Assembly (NCBI GenBank): GCA_910585285.1
Contig: CAJUDL010000012.1
Location: 1 to 64,000, forward strand
Origin: an uncultured Muribaculaceae bacterium
GTDB taxonomy: Bacteria; Bacteroidota; Bacteroidia; Bacteroidales; Muribaculaceae
Reading direction: 5' to 3'
DNA length: 64,000 bases
The notes beneath the pieces were generated by a model. The model was not told where the DNA came from. It did no database searches and was given only the letters and a program-made list of their open reading frames with translations. The position numbers and the translations under genes are program-made. How positions within the stretch are numbered: position 1 is the first letter of the stretch; every line of letters begins with the position of its first letter. Shown one piece after another: positions 26,226-34,230 of this stretch.

Positions 26226-28751
26226 TTATTCGCGGAAATAGATTCGTTTTACACGAGGCGAAACTGAAGTGAGGATCTCGTATGGAATGGTGTCAAGCAC
26301 ATCTGCAAGACGCTGCACCGGCATGTTCTGTCCGAATATCTCCACTGAATCACCTACTTCACAGTCGATGCCGGTAACATCGATCATGCATGCATCCATA
26401 CAGATGTTGCCGATTGTCGGTGCCTCTTTACCATTTACCATAACTGAGATGTTACCTCTGCCGAAATGGCGGTTCATGCCGTCTGCATAACCAATCGGCA
26501 GTGTGGCAATCTTGGAATGCCGTTCTATTTTTCCCCATCTGCCGTATCCTACGGTTTCTCCCGGTTCATACTCTCGGATAGCGGTGATAACAGTGCGTAG
26601 AGTAGAAACCACGGCAAGCGGCTTCTCCATCTCCGGAGGCAAGGTGTTGGCGCCATAGAGTCCTATTCCAAGGCGAGCCATATCATAATGATGTTCCGGA
26701 TAACGTAATATGCCCGCAGAATTCAACACATGCCTTAATATAGGATATTTTGAGCGCGAAAGCATATAGTCTGTGAAGCGGCGGTAGCGTGACAGTTGTA
26801 GCTCCGTGAAATCGTTCATGTCGGGGCAGTCGGCAGTAGCGAGATGTGAGAACGTTGATTTAACTCGCACGGCATCCGTGTTCTCAAGAATATCCATAAG
26901 TGCCGGCAATTCTTCCTCGATAAATCCTGTGCGATGCATGCCGGTGTCGAGTTTTATATGTATCGGATACTCTGTAATGTTGTTTTTCTCAGCCTCGGCG
27001 ATAACATCGCGAAGCATCGCGAAGGAATAGATCTCCGGTTCGAGATGGTTGGCAAACATCGATTTGTAATTCAGCACTTTCGGGTTCATCACCATTACAG
27101 GCATTGTGATACCCTGGCGGCGGAGCTCGATACCTTCGTCAAGCACAGCCACCGCGAGGTAAGCTGCTCCGCAATCCTGAAGAGTTTTTGCTATCTCATA
27201 ACTTCCGGCGCCATATCCCGAAGCCTTCACCATACAAACAATACCACATGACGAAGGAAGATTGCTGCGGAAGTAGTTGTAATTGCTTACGATAGCATCG
27301 AGGTTGACTTCAAGCACAGTCTCATGTTTGCGCGCTTCAAGCATTTCAGCCACGTCCTTGAAACTATATTCCGGAGAACCTTTGAGGAGTATTATTTCAT
27401 CGGAAAAATCAGATGTGGAAAGATTTTTCAGCAAAGATGCCGTGGATTCGAAGAAGAGAGCGTTGTCAGGGAAAAGACTGTGATGAGCGGAGAGTGCCTT
27501 ACCTACACCGATAAATCTGTCTATGCCGGCAACGCGGATCATATCTGCGATTTCAGCATATAGGAGATTAGGAGAGGTTGTCTCATGATGGAGATCGCTG
27601 AGCACGAGTGTCGATGTCTGACGTGGAATGCGACGGCGGCGCATGAAATCAAGCGCCGGACGCAGTGATGAAAAATCGGATGTGTATGAATCAAGAATCA
27701 CGGAACAGCCGTTCACTCCCTCTGTCACATTCAGTCGGGTGCCGATCTTATGGAGATGACGGAATCTTTCAGCTATCACATCAGCCTGTATGCCACGTGA
27801 GAGCATGAACGCCAAGGCGTTTGCGGCATTCTCAATGTCCACGTCATTCTCCAATGGAGCCGTGAAAGAGGTTGTGTTAGAATGTGTAGATACAGGGTCA
27901 GCCTGTAAATGTGCACATGAAGAGTTCGTTTTGCCTCTGAAAGTGTATTCAATCTCCATCTCTCCCTTTTCGTTTTGTTTGGGTATGATGAAAATTGGGG
28001 CGTTTTTATCTTTGAGCGACCATCCAATGAGCTCTTTATTGCCGTCATATTTCGTTACGGCTTTTGCTATTTCGGGATAATCCGAGCAATAGATTATAGT
28101 TTTAGTGTTGGGAGTGTCGGCAAGCAGAAGTTTCTCAGCAGCTTTTTCCTCCTTTGAATCGAACCCCTCGGCATGTGCATCCCCGATGTTGGTGATGATT
28201 ACTGTGTCCGGGAGAATGCAACGGGCAAGACGAGCCATCTCATCCTTGCGTGATATTCCAGCCTCAATAATAGCGAGAGAAGTGTCGTTGCCGATTTCCC
28301 ACATCGAGAGAGGCACGCCTATCTGTGAATTGAAGCTGCGGGGCGAACGCGAGATATCAGACAGTGGTTCCATCAGCTGATATATCCACTCCTTGAGAGT
28401 GGTTTTGCCTCGCGAGCCGGTGATACCCAGGATATGTCCATTGAAAGAATCGGTGCGAGAAGCTATCTTCTGGAGGGCATCGACGGTATTTTCAACCTTC
28501 AGCCAATTGGCTTCGGCACAGTGTTGAAGAGAAGTGGGGATTTCGTTTACTACGAAATTGCGCACACCGCGGTTATAAAGTTCAGGGATATATTTATGCC
28601 CGTCATTCCCCTTCGTGGGGATAGCAAAGAAAAGGGTGCCCGCAGGATCTGCAAGCGAACGGGAATCTATCAGGAGAGAAGTGATTACAGTGTCGTGAAG
28701 GTCGGCATTGATGCCGAGCCTGGCGGCAATTTCATTTATCGATAATTGCAT
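26226..28751 (-). CDS. Bifunctional MurF ligase / alanine racemase
   Basis: An 841-residue fusion for peptidoglycan synthesis. The MurF part (about 1-455) has the ATP loop LGITGSRGKTTLKEW and adds D-Ala-D-Ala to the UDP-MurNAc-tripeptide. The alanine racemase part (about 465-841) has the pyridoxal-lysine segment VKASGYGAG and GYGRWGKI. The open frame runs on to 28919, but that N-terminus (cysteine-rich, unlike MurF) would span a promoter; MQLSINEIAARLG at 28751 is the family start, with the -7 box at 28796-28789 behind it. A Met at 28772 is a second option. This fusion is common in Bacteroidetes. Confidence 0.95.
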   Translation of the reverse strand: MQLSINEIAARLGINADLHDTVITSLLIDSRSLADPAGTLFFAIPTKGNDGHKYIPELYNRGVRNFVVNEIPTSLQHCAEANWLKVENTVDALQKIASRTDSFNGHILGITGSRGKTTLKEWIYQLMEPLSDISRSPRSFNSQIGVPLSMWEIGNDTSLAIIEAGISRKDEMARLARCILPDTVIITNIGDAHAEGFDSKEEKAAEKLLLADTPNTKTIIYCSDYPEIAKAVTKYDGNKELIGWSLKDKNAPIFIIPKQNEKGEMEIEYTFRGKTNSSCAHLQADPVSTHSNTTSFTAPLENDVDIENAANALAFMLSRGIQADVIAERFRHLHKIGTRLNVTEGVNGCSVILDSYTSDFSSLRPALDFMRRRRIPRQTSTLVLSDLHHETTSPNLLYAEIADMIRVAGIDRFIGVGKALSAHHSLFPDNALFFESTASLLKNLSTSDFSDEIILLKGSPEYSFKDVAEMLEARKHETVLEVNLDAIVSNYNYFRSNLPSSCGIVCMVKASGYGAGSYEIAKTLQDCGAAYLAVAVLDEGIELRRQGITMPVMVMNPKVLNYKSMFANHLEPEIYSFAMLRDVIAEAEKNNITEYPIHIKLDTGMHRTGFIEEELPALMDILENTDAVRVKSTFSHLATADCPDMNDFTELQLSRYRRFTDYMLSRSKYPILRHVLNSAGILRYPEHHYDMARLGIGLYGANTLPPEMEKPLAVVSTLRTVITAIREYEPGETVGYGRWGKIERHSKIATLPIGYADGMNRHFGRGNISVMVNGKEAPTIGNICMDACMIDVTGIDCEVGDSVEIFGQNMPVQRLADVLDTIPYEILTSVSPRVKRIYFRE

Positions 28752-28788
28752 ATTCCGTGAGCAGAGAGGCATTACATTTTTGAGACTG

Positions 28789-28796
28789 CAAAAATA
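28789..28796 (-). promoter_or_regulatory. -7 box TATTTTTG of murF-alr
   Basis: An exact TAnnTTTG on the minus strand lies 38 bp before the chosen start codon and gives a short leader. No good -33 is present at 20 bp. It supports the 28751 start over the longest open frame. Confidence 0.55.
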
Positions 28797-28882
28797 ACAC
28801 TTTTTTTCAACATTCCCATCCCGCCACTTCTCTTTATTCCACCATGTAAAAAGAATTATGAATCCCTTACATTTTAATAAGC

Positions 28883-28908
28883 AGAACCTCGACATGTGCC
28901 GAGGTTCT
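28883..28908 (-). terminator. Stem-loop downstream of the MBG/LRR gene
   Basis: A perfect 9-bp stem AGAACCTCG / CGAGGTTCT with an eight-base loop lies about 30 bp past the stop of the MBG/LRR gene and before the murF-alr promoter. The T-run on the minus strand is weak (GCTTATT), so this is a moderate terminator call. Confidence 0.5.
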
Positions 28909-28939
28909 TGATAATTCATAGTTTAGATATGTTATATTT

Positions 28940-30889
28940 TTATTTTACCATTAACTTATATGTTTTATCATTAATATTCACAAAATACATCCCCGCTCCA
29001 TTTGTTTGATAAACAATATCTTCTCCGTAGGATTTTACTTTATGTAATATAGTCCCGTCAACTTGAAAGATATAGACCAGAAGATCAGCAGGTACTCTTT
29101 TGATGACTATATTACTATTTTCAATGGTTATATTAATTTCATTGTTTGATACTTCATCAACGCTACTATAATCAGATTCTCGTAGTTTTATAAAATCCGA
29201 CCATACGGGAGCAACCCAATAATAATTATAGCATCCTTGAGGAACCGTTAGCTCGCAGCGTGTTTTTGATGTAGAATCAAAACAATCATTATCACAAATA
29301 GGCGGAGTGGTTGCTGTAATTTTAATATTGGATAAATTGGTACAACCTATAAAAGCATCGTTGCCTATACTTGAAAGAGAAGAGGGCAGGAATAATTCAT
29401 TCAAGTTTCTTGAATTATAAAAGGCATAAGGTGCGATTTTGTTTGTTCCATCAATAACAGAATAATTATTAAAATCGGAACTATTTGGAAATATAAGAAG
29501 TTTGTCAAGTGTTGATGTATATAAGACACCATTCTTACTTATAAATCTATTATTTCCTGTTACTACGTTTATTTTAACCATATTCTGACAATTTTTAACA
29601 ATACCATCACCTATATAATTAACTCCTTTAGGAATTGTTATTTCCGATAGTCCATTACACCCCATAAATGCATAATCATAGATAGATGTTAAGTTATTAG
29701 GCATAGGAATTCTAGTTAAGCTTACATCATTACGGAAGGATTGTTCACCGAAACAAACAACTCTATCAGGAATTGCAATTACTGAAAGTTTGTCACAATC
29801 AGCAAATGCAAAATCTTTAATTCTCGTTGTATTTTCTGGCAACAAGAGATTTATCAATTGCTTACAGTTGTAAAACATATAATTGCTTACTTCATAATTT
29901 GAAGTCCCAAATGACTTATAATAACGTGAGCCTCCAGAAATGATGATGCAATTGGAAATATCAAGTGTTTCAAGCACTCCAGCAGTAGAATTTCCATCAA
30001 TATCGCTTCCTGCCATTTCTCGTAAAAATTTGATATCATTACCATTTAGGTAGCCAGTTAAACAGAGATTTTTAATTTGATATTTTCTGTTTTCTGCTAT
30101 GAGAGAAGACAGAGTCCCGGCTTTTTCCACATTTATATTTATTTGCTGGCTTGTTCCAGTATCAATAACAACAAGAGTTTTTGTCAGTGTTATAGCAGCA
30201 TTATGATTCTTATCTCCATTTTGGACTGCTCTAATTTCCACGGCTCCACAACCATAACAATCAAGATACCAAGTTCCATTGTTATTATATAGATTGGCTA
30301 TATTATTAGGGGACATCTCGTAAGAGGCAGGTAGACCTGCGCTGCTGGTGGCTTCCAATGTTATATGCGAATGCACTTTAACATTCAAGTTTTGATCCCA
30401 TGTTAGCTCTTGGTTAGCTTTGTCAATAGTCAATATGCCAGAGTTATATTTGGTTATGAGATAGTTTTTTGCATCTCCTCCATCTACAGAAATTGTATAG
30501 TTACCTACATCGCTATTTTGTTCAGCAGATGTGCTAATTGTAGGTAATTCATTCCATTGGGGAGTACTTTCGTTATTTTTTAATCCAGAATAACTAAGTA
30601 TGAAATTTGGATTAACAGAACCATAAATTTTGGATACATTCTCTACAGATAATTCTAAATTAGCTTTTGTTATTGTTAATTCTCCGGGTAAATATTTGAA
30701 TTCGTAATTATGAGCTTCAGCCCCACTTACGTTTATGGGATACTTACCGACAGAACTTTTTCTTCCTGCGTAAACTGTTGCATAAGCTTTGGTCTTAATG
30801 ACATCAATCGTCTCATTATTGACTAATCCATCGTAATTAATCTCAAACTCTGGATTTAGTTCTCCATATTCTTTTGAATAATTAGACAC
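28940..30889 (-). CDS. MBG and BspA-type LRR surface protein, 3' part of a frameshifted gene
   Basis: This frame encodes 649 residues. Two MBG-type domains (YGELNPEFEINYDGL and YGSVNPNFILSYSGL) are followed by a beta segment and BspA-like leucine-rich repeats at about 320-570 (LPSSLSSIGNDAFIGCTNL). The tail (GAGMYFVNINDKTYKLMVK) resembles a type IX secretion sorting end. There is no signal peptide. The same frame is open upstream to 31021 and continues the product of the next upstream ORF, so the two are one gene broken by a one-base shift near 31019. Base composition is clearly more AT-rich than the flanks, which suggests recent acquisition. Confidence 0.75.
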   Translation of the reverse strand: MSNYSKEYGELNPEFEINYDGLVNNETIDVIKTKAYATVYAGRKSSVGKYPINVSGAEAHNYEFKYLPGELTITKANLELSVENVSKIYGSVNPNFILSYSGLKNNESTPQWNELPTISTSAEQNSDVGNYTISVDGGDAKNYLITKYNSGILTIDKANQELTWDQNLNVKVHSHITLEATSSAGLPASYEMSPNNIANLYNNNGTWYLDCYGCGAVEIRAVQNGDKNHNAAITLTKTLVVIDTGTSQQININVEKAGTLSSLIAENRKYQIKNLCLTGYLNGNDIKFLREMAGSDIDGNSTAGVLETLDISNCIIISGGSRYYKSFGTSNYEVSNYMFYNCKQLINLLLPENTTRIKDFAFADCDKLSVIAIPDRVVCFGEQSFRNDVSLTRIPMPNNLTSIYDYAFMGCNGLSEITIPKGVNYIGDGIVKNCQNMVKINVVTGNNRFISKNGVLYTSTLDKLLIFPNSSDFNNYSVIDGTNKIAPYAFYNSRNLNELFLPSSLSSIGNDAFIGCTNLSNIKITATTPPICDNDCFDSTSKTRCELTVPQGCYNYYWVAPVWSDFIKLRESDYSSVDEVSNNEINITIENSNIVIKRVPADLLVYIFQVDGTILHKVKSYGEDIVYQTNGAGMYFVNINDKTYKLMVK

Positions 30890-30981
30890 AGAGACAATAA
30901 TTTCGGCTGGATAGATTTCATAGTAAAATGGAATGGTGAATGCATATGAAATATCTTCATTAGATATTTGTGCTTCTATCG

Positions 30982-31719
30982 TTAATTCATATTCACCAAC
31001 ATTTTTTTCAGAGATGGTATATTAGATTCAAAGTTGTAATTTTGTAAATTATTTGACATGGTTAATGTTGGCATCTTTCCTGAGTATTTAAACCATGGTC
31101 CATTTGTAGATGCTATCGGTAGAATAGATGCATCGGGTACAGAGGTCGAAGGTTCAATATAATATTCCGGATTCGGCACATAAGTTTTGGAAGTCGCATG
31201 CCATCCCTGTGGGGCAAAAGATGATAAGTAGATTAATTCTCTGAGTAACGGCGTATTATAGAATGAACAATAAGTGTCTGAAGATCCTTCACCAAGGGAT
31301 TCTACATTTGGGGGGATTACCATTTGGGTCAGATTTGTGCAATTTGCGAATGCGGCTTCACCGATTCGTTTTATGGTAGGAGGCAATATGATCATTTTTG
31401 CTGGTGAACCTATTGCTCCTTGGATCGTAAGATATCCGTTCATATCCCTACGATATCCTGAAAATGCCCATTTGTCAATGCCTATGACCTCATATTCAAG
31501 GCCGTCATAGGTTATATGTGGAGGAATTAAATATACTTCTTTTGTGTATTTGCTTGGACCGGCTCCCCATTTAGTTATTTCATCGGATGGAGCAACTGAT
31601 GCAGTCATCCCAGATAGGTTATAATACAGATCTCCTACTTGAACGCGTTTCGTTTGCGAATAACCGAGTTCACAACTTAATGCGATGGTTATTAATATTA
31701 ATAAGAGTGTTTTTTTCAT
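30982..31719 (-). CDS. BspA-type LRR surface protein, 5' part of a frameshifted gene
   Basis: A 245-residue open frame with a signal peptide (cleavage near LGYSQ) and BspA-like repeats, for example LPPTIKRIGEAAFANCTNLT. After the residues NYNFESN the frame continues only briefly (IPSLKKMLVNMN) and stops. Reading one base apart from about 31018 gives TISEKNVGEYELTIEAQISN and runs on into the downstream frame. The intact ancestor would be one secreted protein of about 925 residues. The shift may be a real mutation, phase variation or an assembly error. No homopolymer lies at the site, only the short TAATATACC stretch. Confidence 0.72.
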   Translation of the reverse strand: MKKTLLLILITIALSCELGYSQTKRVQVGDLYYNLSGMTASVAPSDEITKWGAGPSKYTKEVYLIPPHITYDGLEYEVIGIDKWAFSGYRRDMNGYLTIQGAIGSPAKMIILPPTIKRIGEAAFANCTNLTQMVIPPNVESLGEGSSDTYCSFYNTPLLRELIYLSSFAPQGWHATSKTYVPNPEYYIEPSTSVPDASILPIASTNGPWFKYSGKMPTLTMSNNLQNYNFESNIPSLKKMLVNMN

Positions 31720-31907
31720 ATGTTATATGAATTAAAAATATTCAGACGTATTGTAGTAAATTAAAAGGATTCTAAGATTGTTTAACATCTTATGTATAAG
31801 ATGTTATTTTCAACTTGTATTGAACTATGGTAATCTATATGTTATCCTATTCAGTTTATAAATCTCACTATTTTCTGATAACCATATGGTAGCTATAACA
31901 TGATAAA

Positions 31908-32198
31908 TTATAGACTCTCTATCATTTTAATGTTTCTAATGTCAAGTCTAACTTCTTGTGGATTATACGGATTCCCTGTAGAATCTGACACGGAAACGGA
32001 ATAGATGCCTGTGTTGGTGTTAATTTGGTGCAATGCGTTAAATGTTAATTTCTCGGCTTCTTTATCCGTACAGTTAATTTTAAGAACAACTATTTCATTA
32101 GTAAACACACCATCTAAAAGAATTGGGGAAGTCAATTCCAGTCCTAAGGCCTTATGATGCATATTGCAAGCTTTGAAAAGATACTCAATAGAACACAT
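31908..32198 (-). CDS. Small hypothetical protein (96 aa)
   Basis: I do not recognise this product. It has 96 residues, no signal peptide and no membrane span, with a predicted alpha-beta mix (EIVVLKINCTDKEAEKLTF). Composition is AT-rich like the neighbouring island. It lies just downstream of the terminator of the structured RNA candidate and about 190 bp from the LRR gene start. The codon pattern looks plausible for a real gene but evidence is limited to the open frame. The 188 bp between 31720 and 31907 show no other feature. Confidence 0.4.
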   Translation of the reverse strand: MCSIEYLFKACNMHHKALGLELTSPILLDGVFTNEIVVLKINCTDKEAEKLTFNALHQINTNTGIYSVSVSDSTGNPYNPQEVRLDIRNIKMIESL

Positions 32199-32239
32199 TT
32201 TACATTTAGATGCCGCGGTCTTCCCCTCGTTGGCGTTAG

Positions 32240-32576
32240 GTTAGAAAAAGAAAAAGCGTAGGAATCTGTATCTGTCACCGTCCTACGTTCAGAGGCTTCT
32301 CGCATTGCCCTTTAGATGTCGGACGGCAACGTGCAGAAGCCCACGCCTGTATATGCAATCAATGCATCCGGCTATATTTCTCCCGAAATATCATGCCGAA
32401 TACAAGATAATTACATATCCACGGGCATCTACCGTTGCTCAATCCTTGACATCTAAATGAAATTTTGCGAGAATTCCTGAACGTCAAGAATCAGCGCGGA
32501 TAAACGCTTTCTTATGTATTTTCACTACATCCCGCTCCGCTTAACCCCAGACCGGGGCTTCTGCGAGGCGGTCTGC
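32240..32576 (-). ncRNA. Structured ncRNA candidate with promoter, pseudoknot and terminator
   Basis: A minus-strand -7 box TAATTTTG (32589-32582) starts a region without a convincing ORF. It ends in a 7-bp hairpin CGTAGGA / TCCTACG (32287-32257) and a U-rich tail. Between them several stems pair: AGACCG/CGGTCT (32574-32549), a 12-bp hairpin CGGC..ATATTTC / GAAATAT..GCCG (32398-32369), and a two-part hairpin at 32341-32294. Ten bases in that last loop (32320-32311) are exactly complementary to 32457-32448, forming a pseudoknot. Length is about 335 bases. It is not tmRNA, RNase P or SRP by eye. A member of the Bacteroidales-1 family (also flanked by promoter and terminator) is possible but unverified. 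Confidence 0.6.
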
Positions 32577-33101
32577 AAACGCAAAATTACAAATATTTTT
32601 TGTAATTCATTGTCTAATGTGCCGAAAAACATTCTAATTATTTTGATTATGAAGCGATGTTGATAGAGTCACGGCGCTTGAGATTCACCTGTTATCTGCC
32701 CGTTCAACTTAAGTATTTAACTATAGTGTCCAGTTTCATGTCCCATTTTCAAATCAGAATTCTAAATTTCGATTTACCGAACGGAGCTTAATTAAGTAAG
32801 AAGTTATAAGTAAAAAGGATAAATTGGCGTGCCTCAACAATCATATTAAATTAAAGATTTACAGCATCGCGGATCCCTCTCACCTTGCGGTGATTCAGGT
32901 AGGACGCGGACAGGACGGATGGCACGCAGATTCCTTGATACCCATGAAATCATATTCAAAAAGCTTATCGCGGATTCATATGCCTTGCGGCATATGGTGT
33001 GAGTCGCGGATTGAAGCCGATGGTTGCTTTATAACAGCCGATATTTTGGTTTTTCAACTCCTCCAATTTCAAAGCATATGGTAGTAGATGAGGTCTGGAA
33101 A
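32577..33101. other. Non-coding gap with two small palindromes
   Basis: About 525 bp without a convincing gene separate the ncRNA promoter from the recO stop. It holds two hairpins with the same TTGC loop: TCACC-TTGC-GGTGA near 32879-32892 and CATATGCC-TTGC-GGCATATG near 32979-32998. The word TCGCGGAT recurs nearby (about 32866 and again around 32966 and 33006). The rest shows nothing recognisable. It could be a remnant of a dispersed repeat. Confidence 0.4.
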
Positions 33102-33830
33102 TCAGGAGAAGACTTCGGAGAGGATGTCGGGAGATTTGAGGGAGGAGAGTCCTGGGAAGTGGATGGAGTAGTAGCGGAGGAGGCGGTCGAGGAGGCGGCG
33201 GCGGTCGGCGCCGGTGAAGCGGTAGTGACGCATATTGGTCAGGGTGATACGGGAGAGGAGTGCGAGGAGGCGCGTTTCTTCCGGAGTGAGGATGTCGCGG
33301 TGCAAGGCGGTGTCGACTACGGGGATGCCGGCACGCATATCAAAACTGTCGCCTTTTTCATAGCCGGAAAGATCGGGCGCAATGCCGGCAATGTCAAGAA
33401 AACGGATAAGAAACCAGATGTGGAAGTTTGCTAATCCTTTCTGCATGTTGTCGAGAGCCCTTACGGCGGCTATTATGAATTCCCAGGCTGTGGGGTCAGG
33501 CGAGGCATCCCGGAAATATCTGTTAAGGAACTCTGAGATAAACAGGACAATGGAGGATTTTACAGGGTTGAAATACAGATCGCGCCATATTTCATAAGGT
33601 GTTACCGCTCCGAGGAGCTGAAGCTCTCGGTTCTGACGCATGTTCACATCGGCTTCAATGACCGACAGCGGGAGCAGACGGGCATTGCGCATGCGCGCGC
33701 TTTTCCCGGATCCGACAGGCGAAAGGAATGCTATCCTGCCTCGATCGCGCGTGAAGAGGGTCACAACGTTGTGGCGGTCGTTGTGCTTGATCACATCTAT
33801 CACTATTCCCCGTATCTTCTCAATTGCCAT
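33102..33830 (-). CDS. recO: DNA repair protein RecO
   Basis: A 242-residue protein. The N-terminal OB-fold (MAIEKIRGIVIDVIKHNDRH through about residue 75) and the following helical domain fit RecO, which loads RecA on SSB-coated DNA together with RecR. The segment ELQLLGAVTPYEIWRDLYFN and the helical LANFHIWFLIRFLDIAGIAP are typical. Length is normal for Bacteroidetes. It stands alone; its upstream side carries a family D word array. Confidence 0.92.
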   Translation of the reverse strand: MAIEKIRGIVIDVIKHNDRHNVVTLFTRDRGRIAFLSPVGSGKSARMRNARLLPLSVIEADVNMRQNRELQLLGAVTPYEIWRDLYFNPVKSSIVLFISEFLNRYFRDASPDPTAWEFIIAAVRALDNMQKGLANFHIWFLIRFLDIAGIAPDLSGYEKGDSFDMRAGIPVVDTALHRDILTPEETRLLALLSRITLTNMRHYRFTGADRRRLLDRLLRYYSIHFPGLSSLKSPDILSEVFS

Positions 33831-33864
33831 CTTCTGCCAACTTTCAATTCAAAAATCTTACACT

Positions 33865-33957
33865 TTCCGATTTCTCCCCATATATCCCCATTTCGTTCCA
33901 TCGGTCCTATCAATCCCCATATATCCCTATCTCGCCCCATTTAACCCCAGAAATTAA
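33865..33957. repeat. Word array family D (TCCCCATATATCCC type)
   Basis: Two near copies of a 21-bp word, TCCCCATATATCCCCATTTC at 33877 and TCCCCATATATCCCTATCTC at 33916, are joined by related fragments (CCATCGG, CCCCATTTAACCCC). The array occupies the gap just upstream of recO. No coding potential. Confidence 0.65.
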
Positions 33958-33999
33958 AAAAACGTCTTAAAATTTAAACACTTTTTTAAAATTTATGAT

Positions 34000-34119
34000 T
34001 AAATTTGGTCAATAAAAAAAGTCTATCTCTTTTCACAAAGAAATAGACCGAAACCTTAATCTTAATTTAATACTATGAAAAACACATTACAAAGTTATAA
34101 AAATATTTACGAATTCTAA
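34000..34119 (+). other. Possible leader transcript: -7 box, hairpin and 14-codon ORF
   Basis: TAAATTTG (34000-34007) fits the -7 consensus. A hairpin follows at 34021-34048 (GTCTAT..TCTTT with AAAGA..ATAGAC). An ATG at 34075 then opens a 14-codon frame reading MKNTLQSYKNIYEF with stop at 34117-34119, followed by an A/T-rich stretch. On the minus strand the same hairpin is followed by seven T residues and could be a terminator, but no minus-strand gene lies upstream of it. Whether the short frame is translated is unknown. Confidence 0.35.
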
Positions 34120-34164
34120 AAAAAGATTTTTTGGGGAATCGTTTGAATTAACAAATATTAACTA

Positions 34165-34230
34165 ATTCAACTTTTCAATCGTAAAGTTGAAGTTGAGAAG
34201 TTTAATTGCGCAGTGCGCAGTTTAGGAGTT
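34165..34230. repeat. Palindromic element family A, half copy
   Basis: Only one arm is present: TTCAACTTTTCAATCGTAAA, GTTGAAGTTGAGAAGTTTA and the GCGCAGTGCGC mini-hairpin. It ends exactly at the ATG of the DUF2851 gene (34231). The second arm is missing. Confidence 0.75.

Noticed and set aside
28752..28919. N-terminal extension of MurF-Alr to 28919
   Set aside because: It would place a matching -7 promoter box inside the gene, and the Cys/Trp/Lys-rich sequence is unlike MurF.
32240..32576. Identification of the structured RNA as tmRNA, RNase P RNA or 6S RNA
   Set aside because: No tag-peptide frame or tRNA-like end was found, nor the RNase P GAGGAAAGTCC core. The multi-stem pseudoknot layout does not fit the 6S rod.
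33024..33434. 136-codon plus-strand frame, Glu/Val/Gly-rich, opposite recO
   Set aside because: It is antisense to recO; the odd composition comes from recO codons read in reverse.
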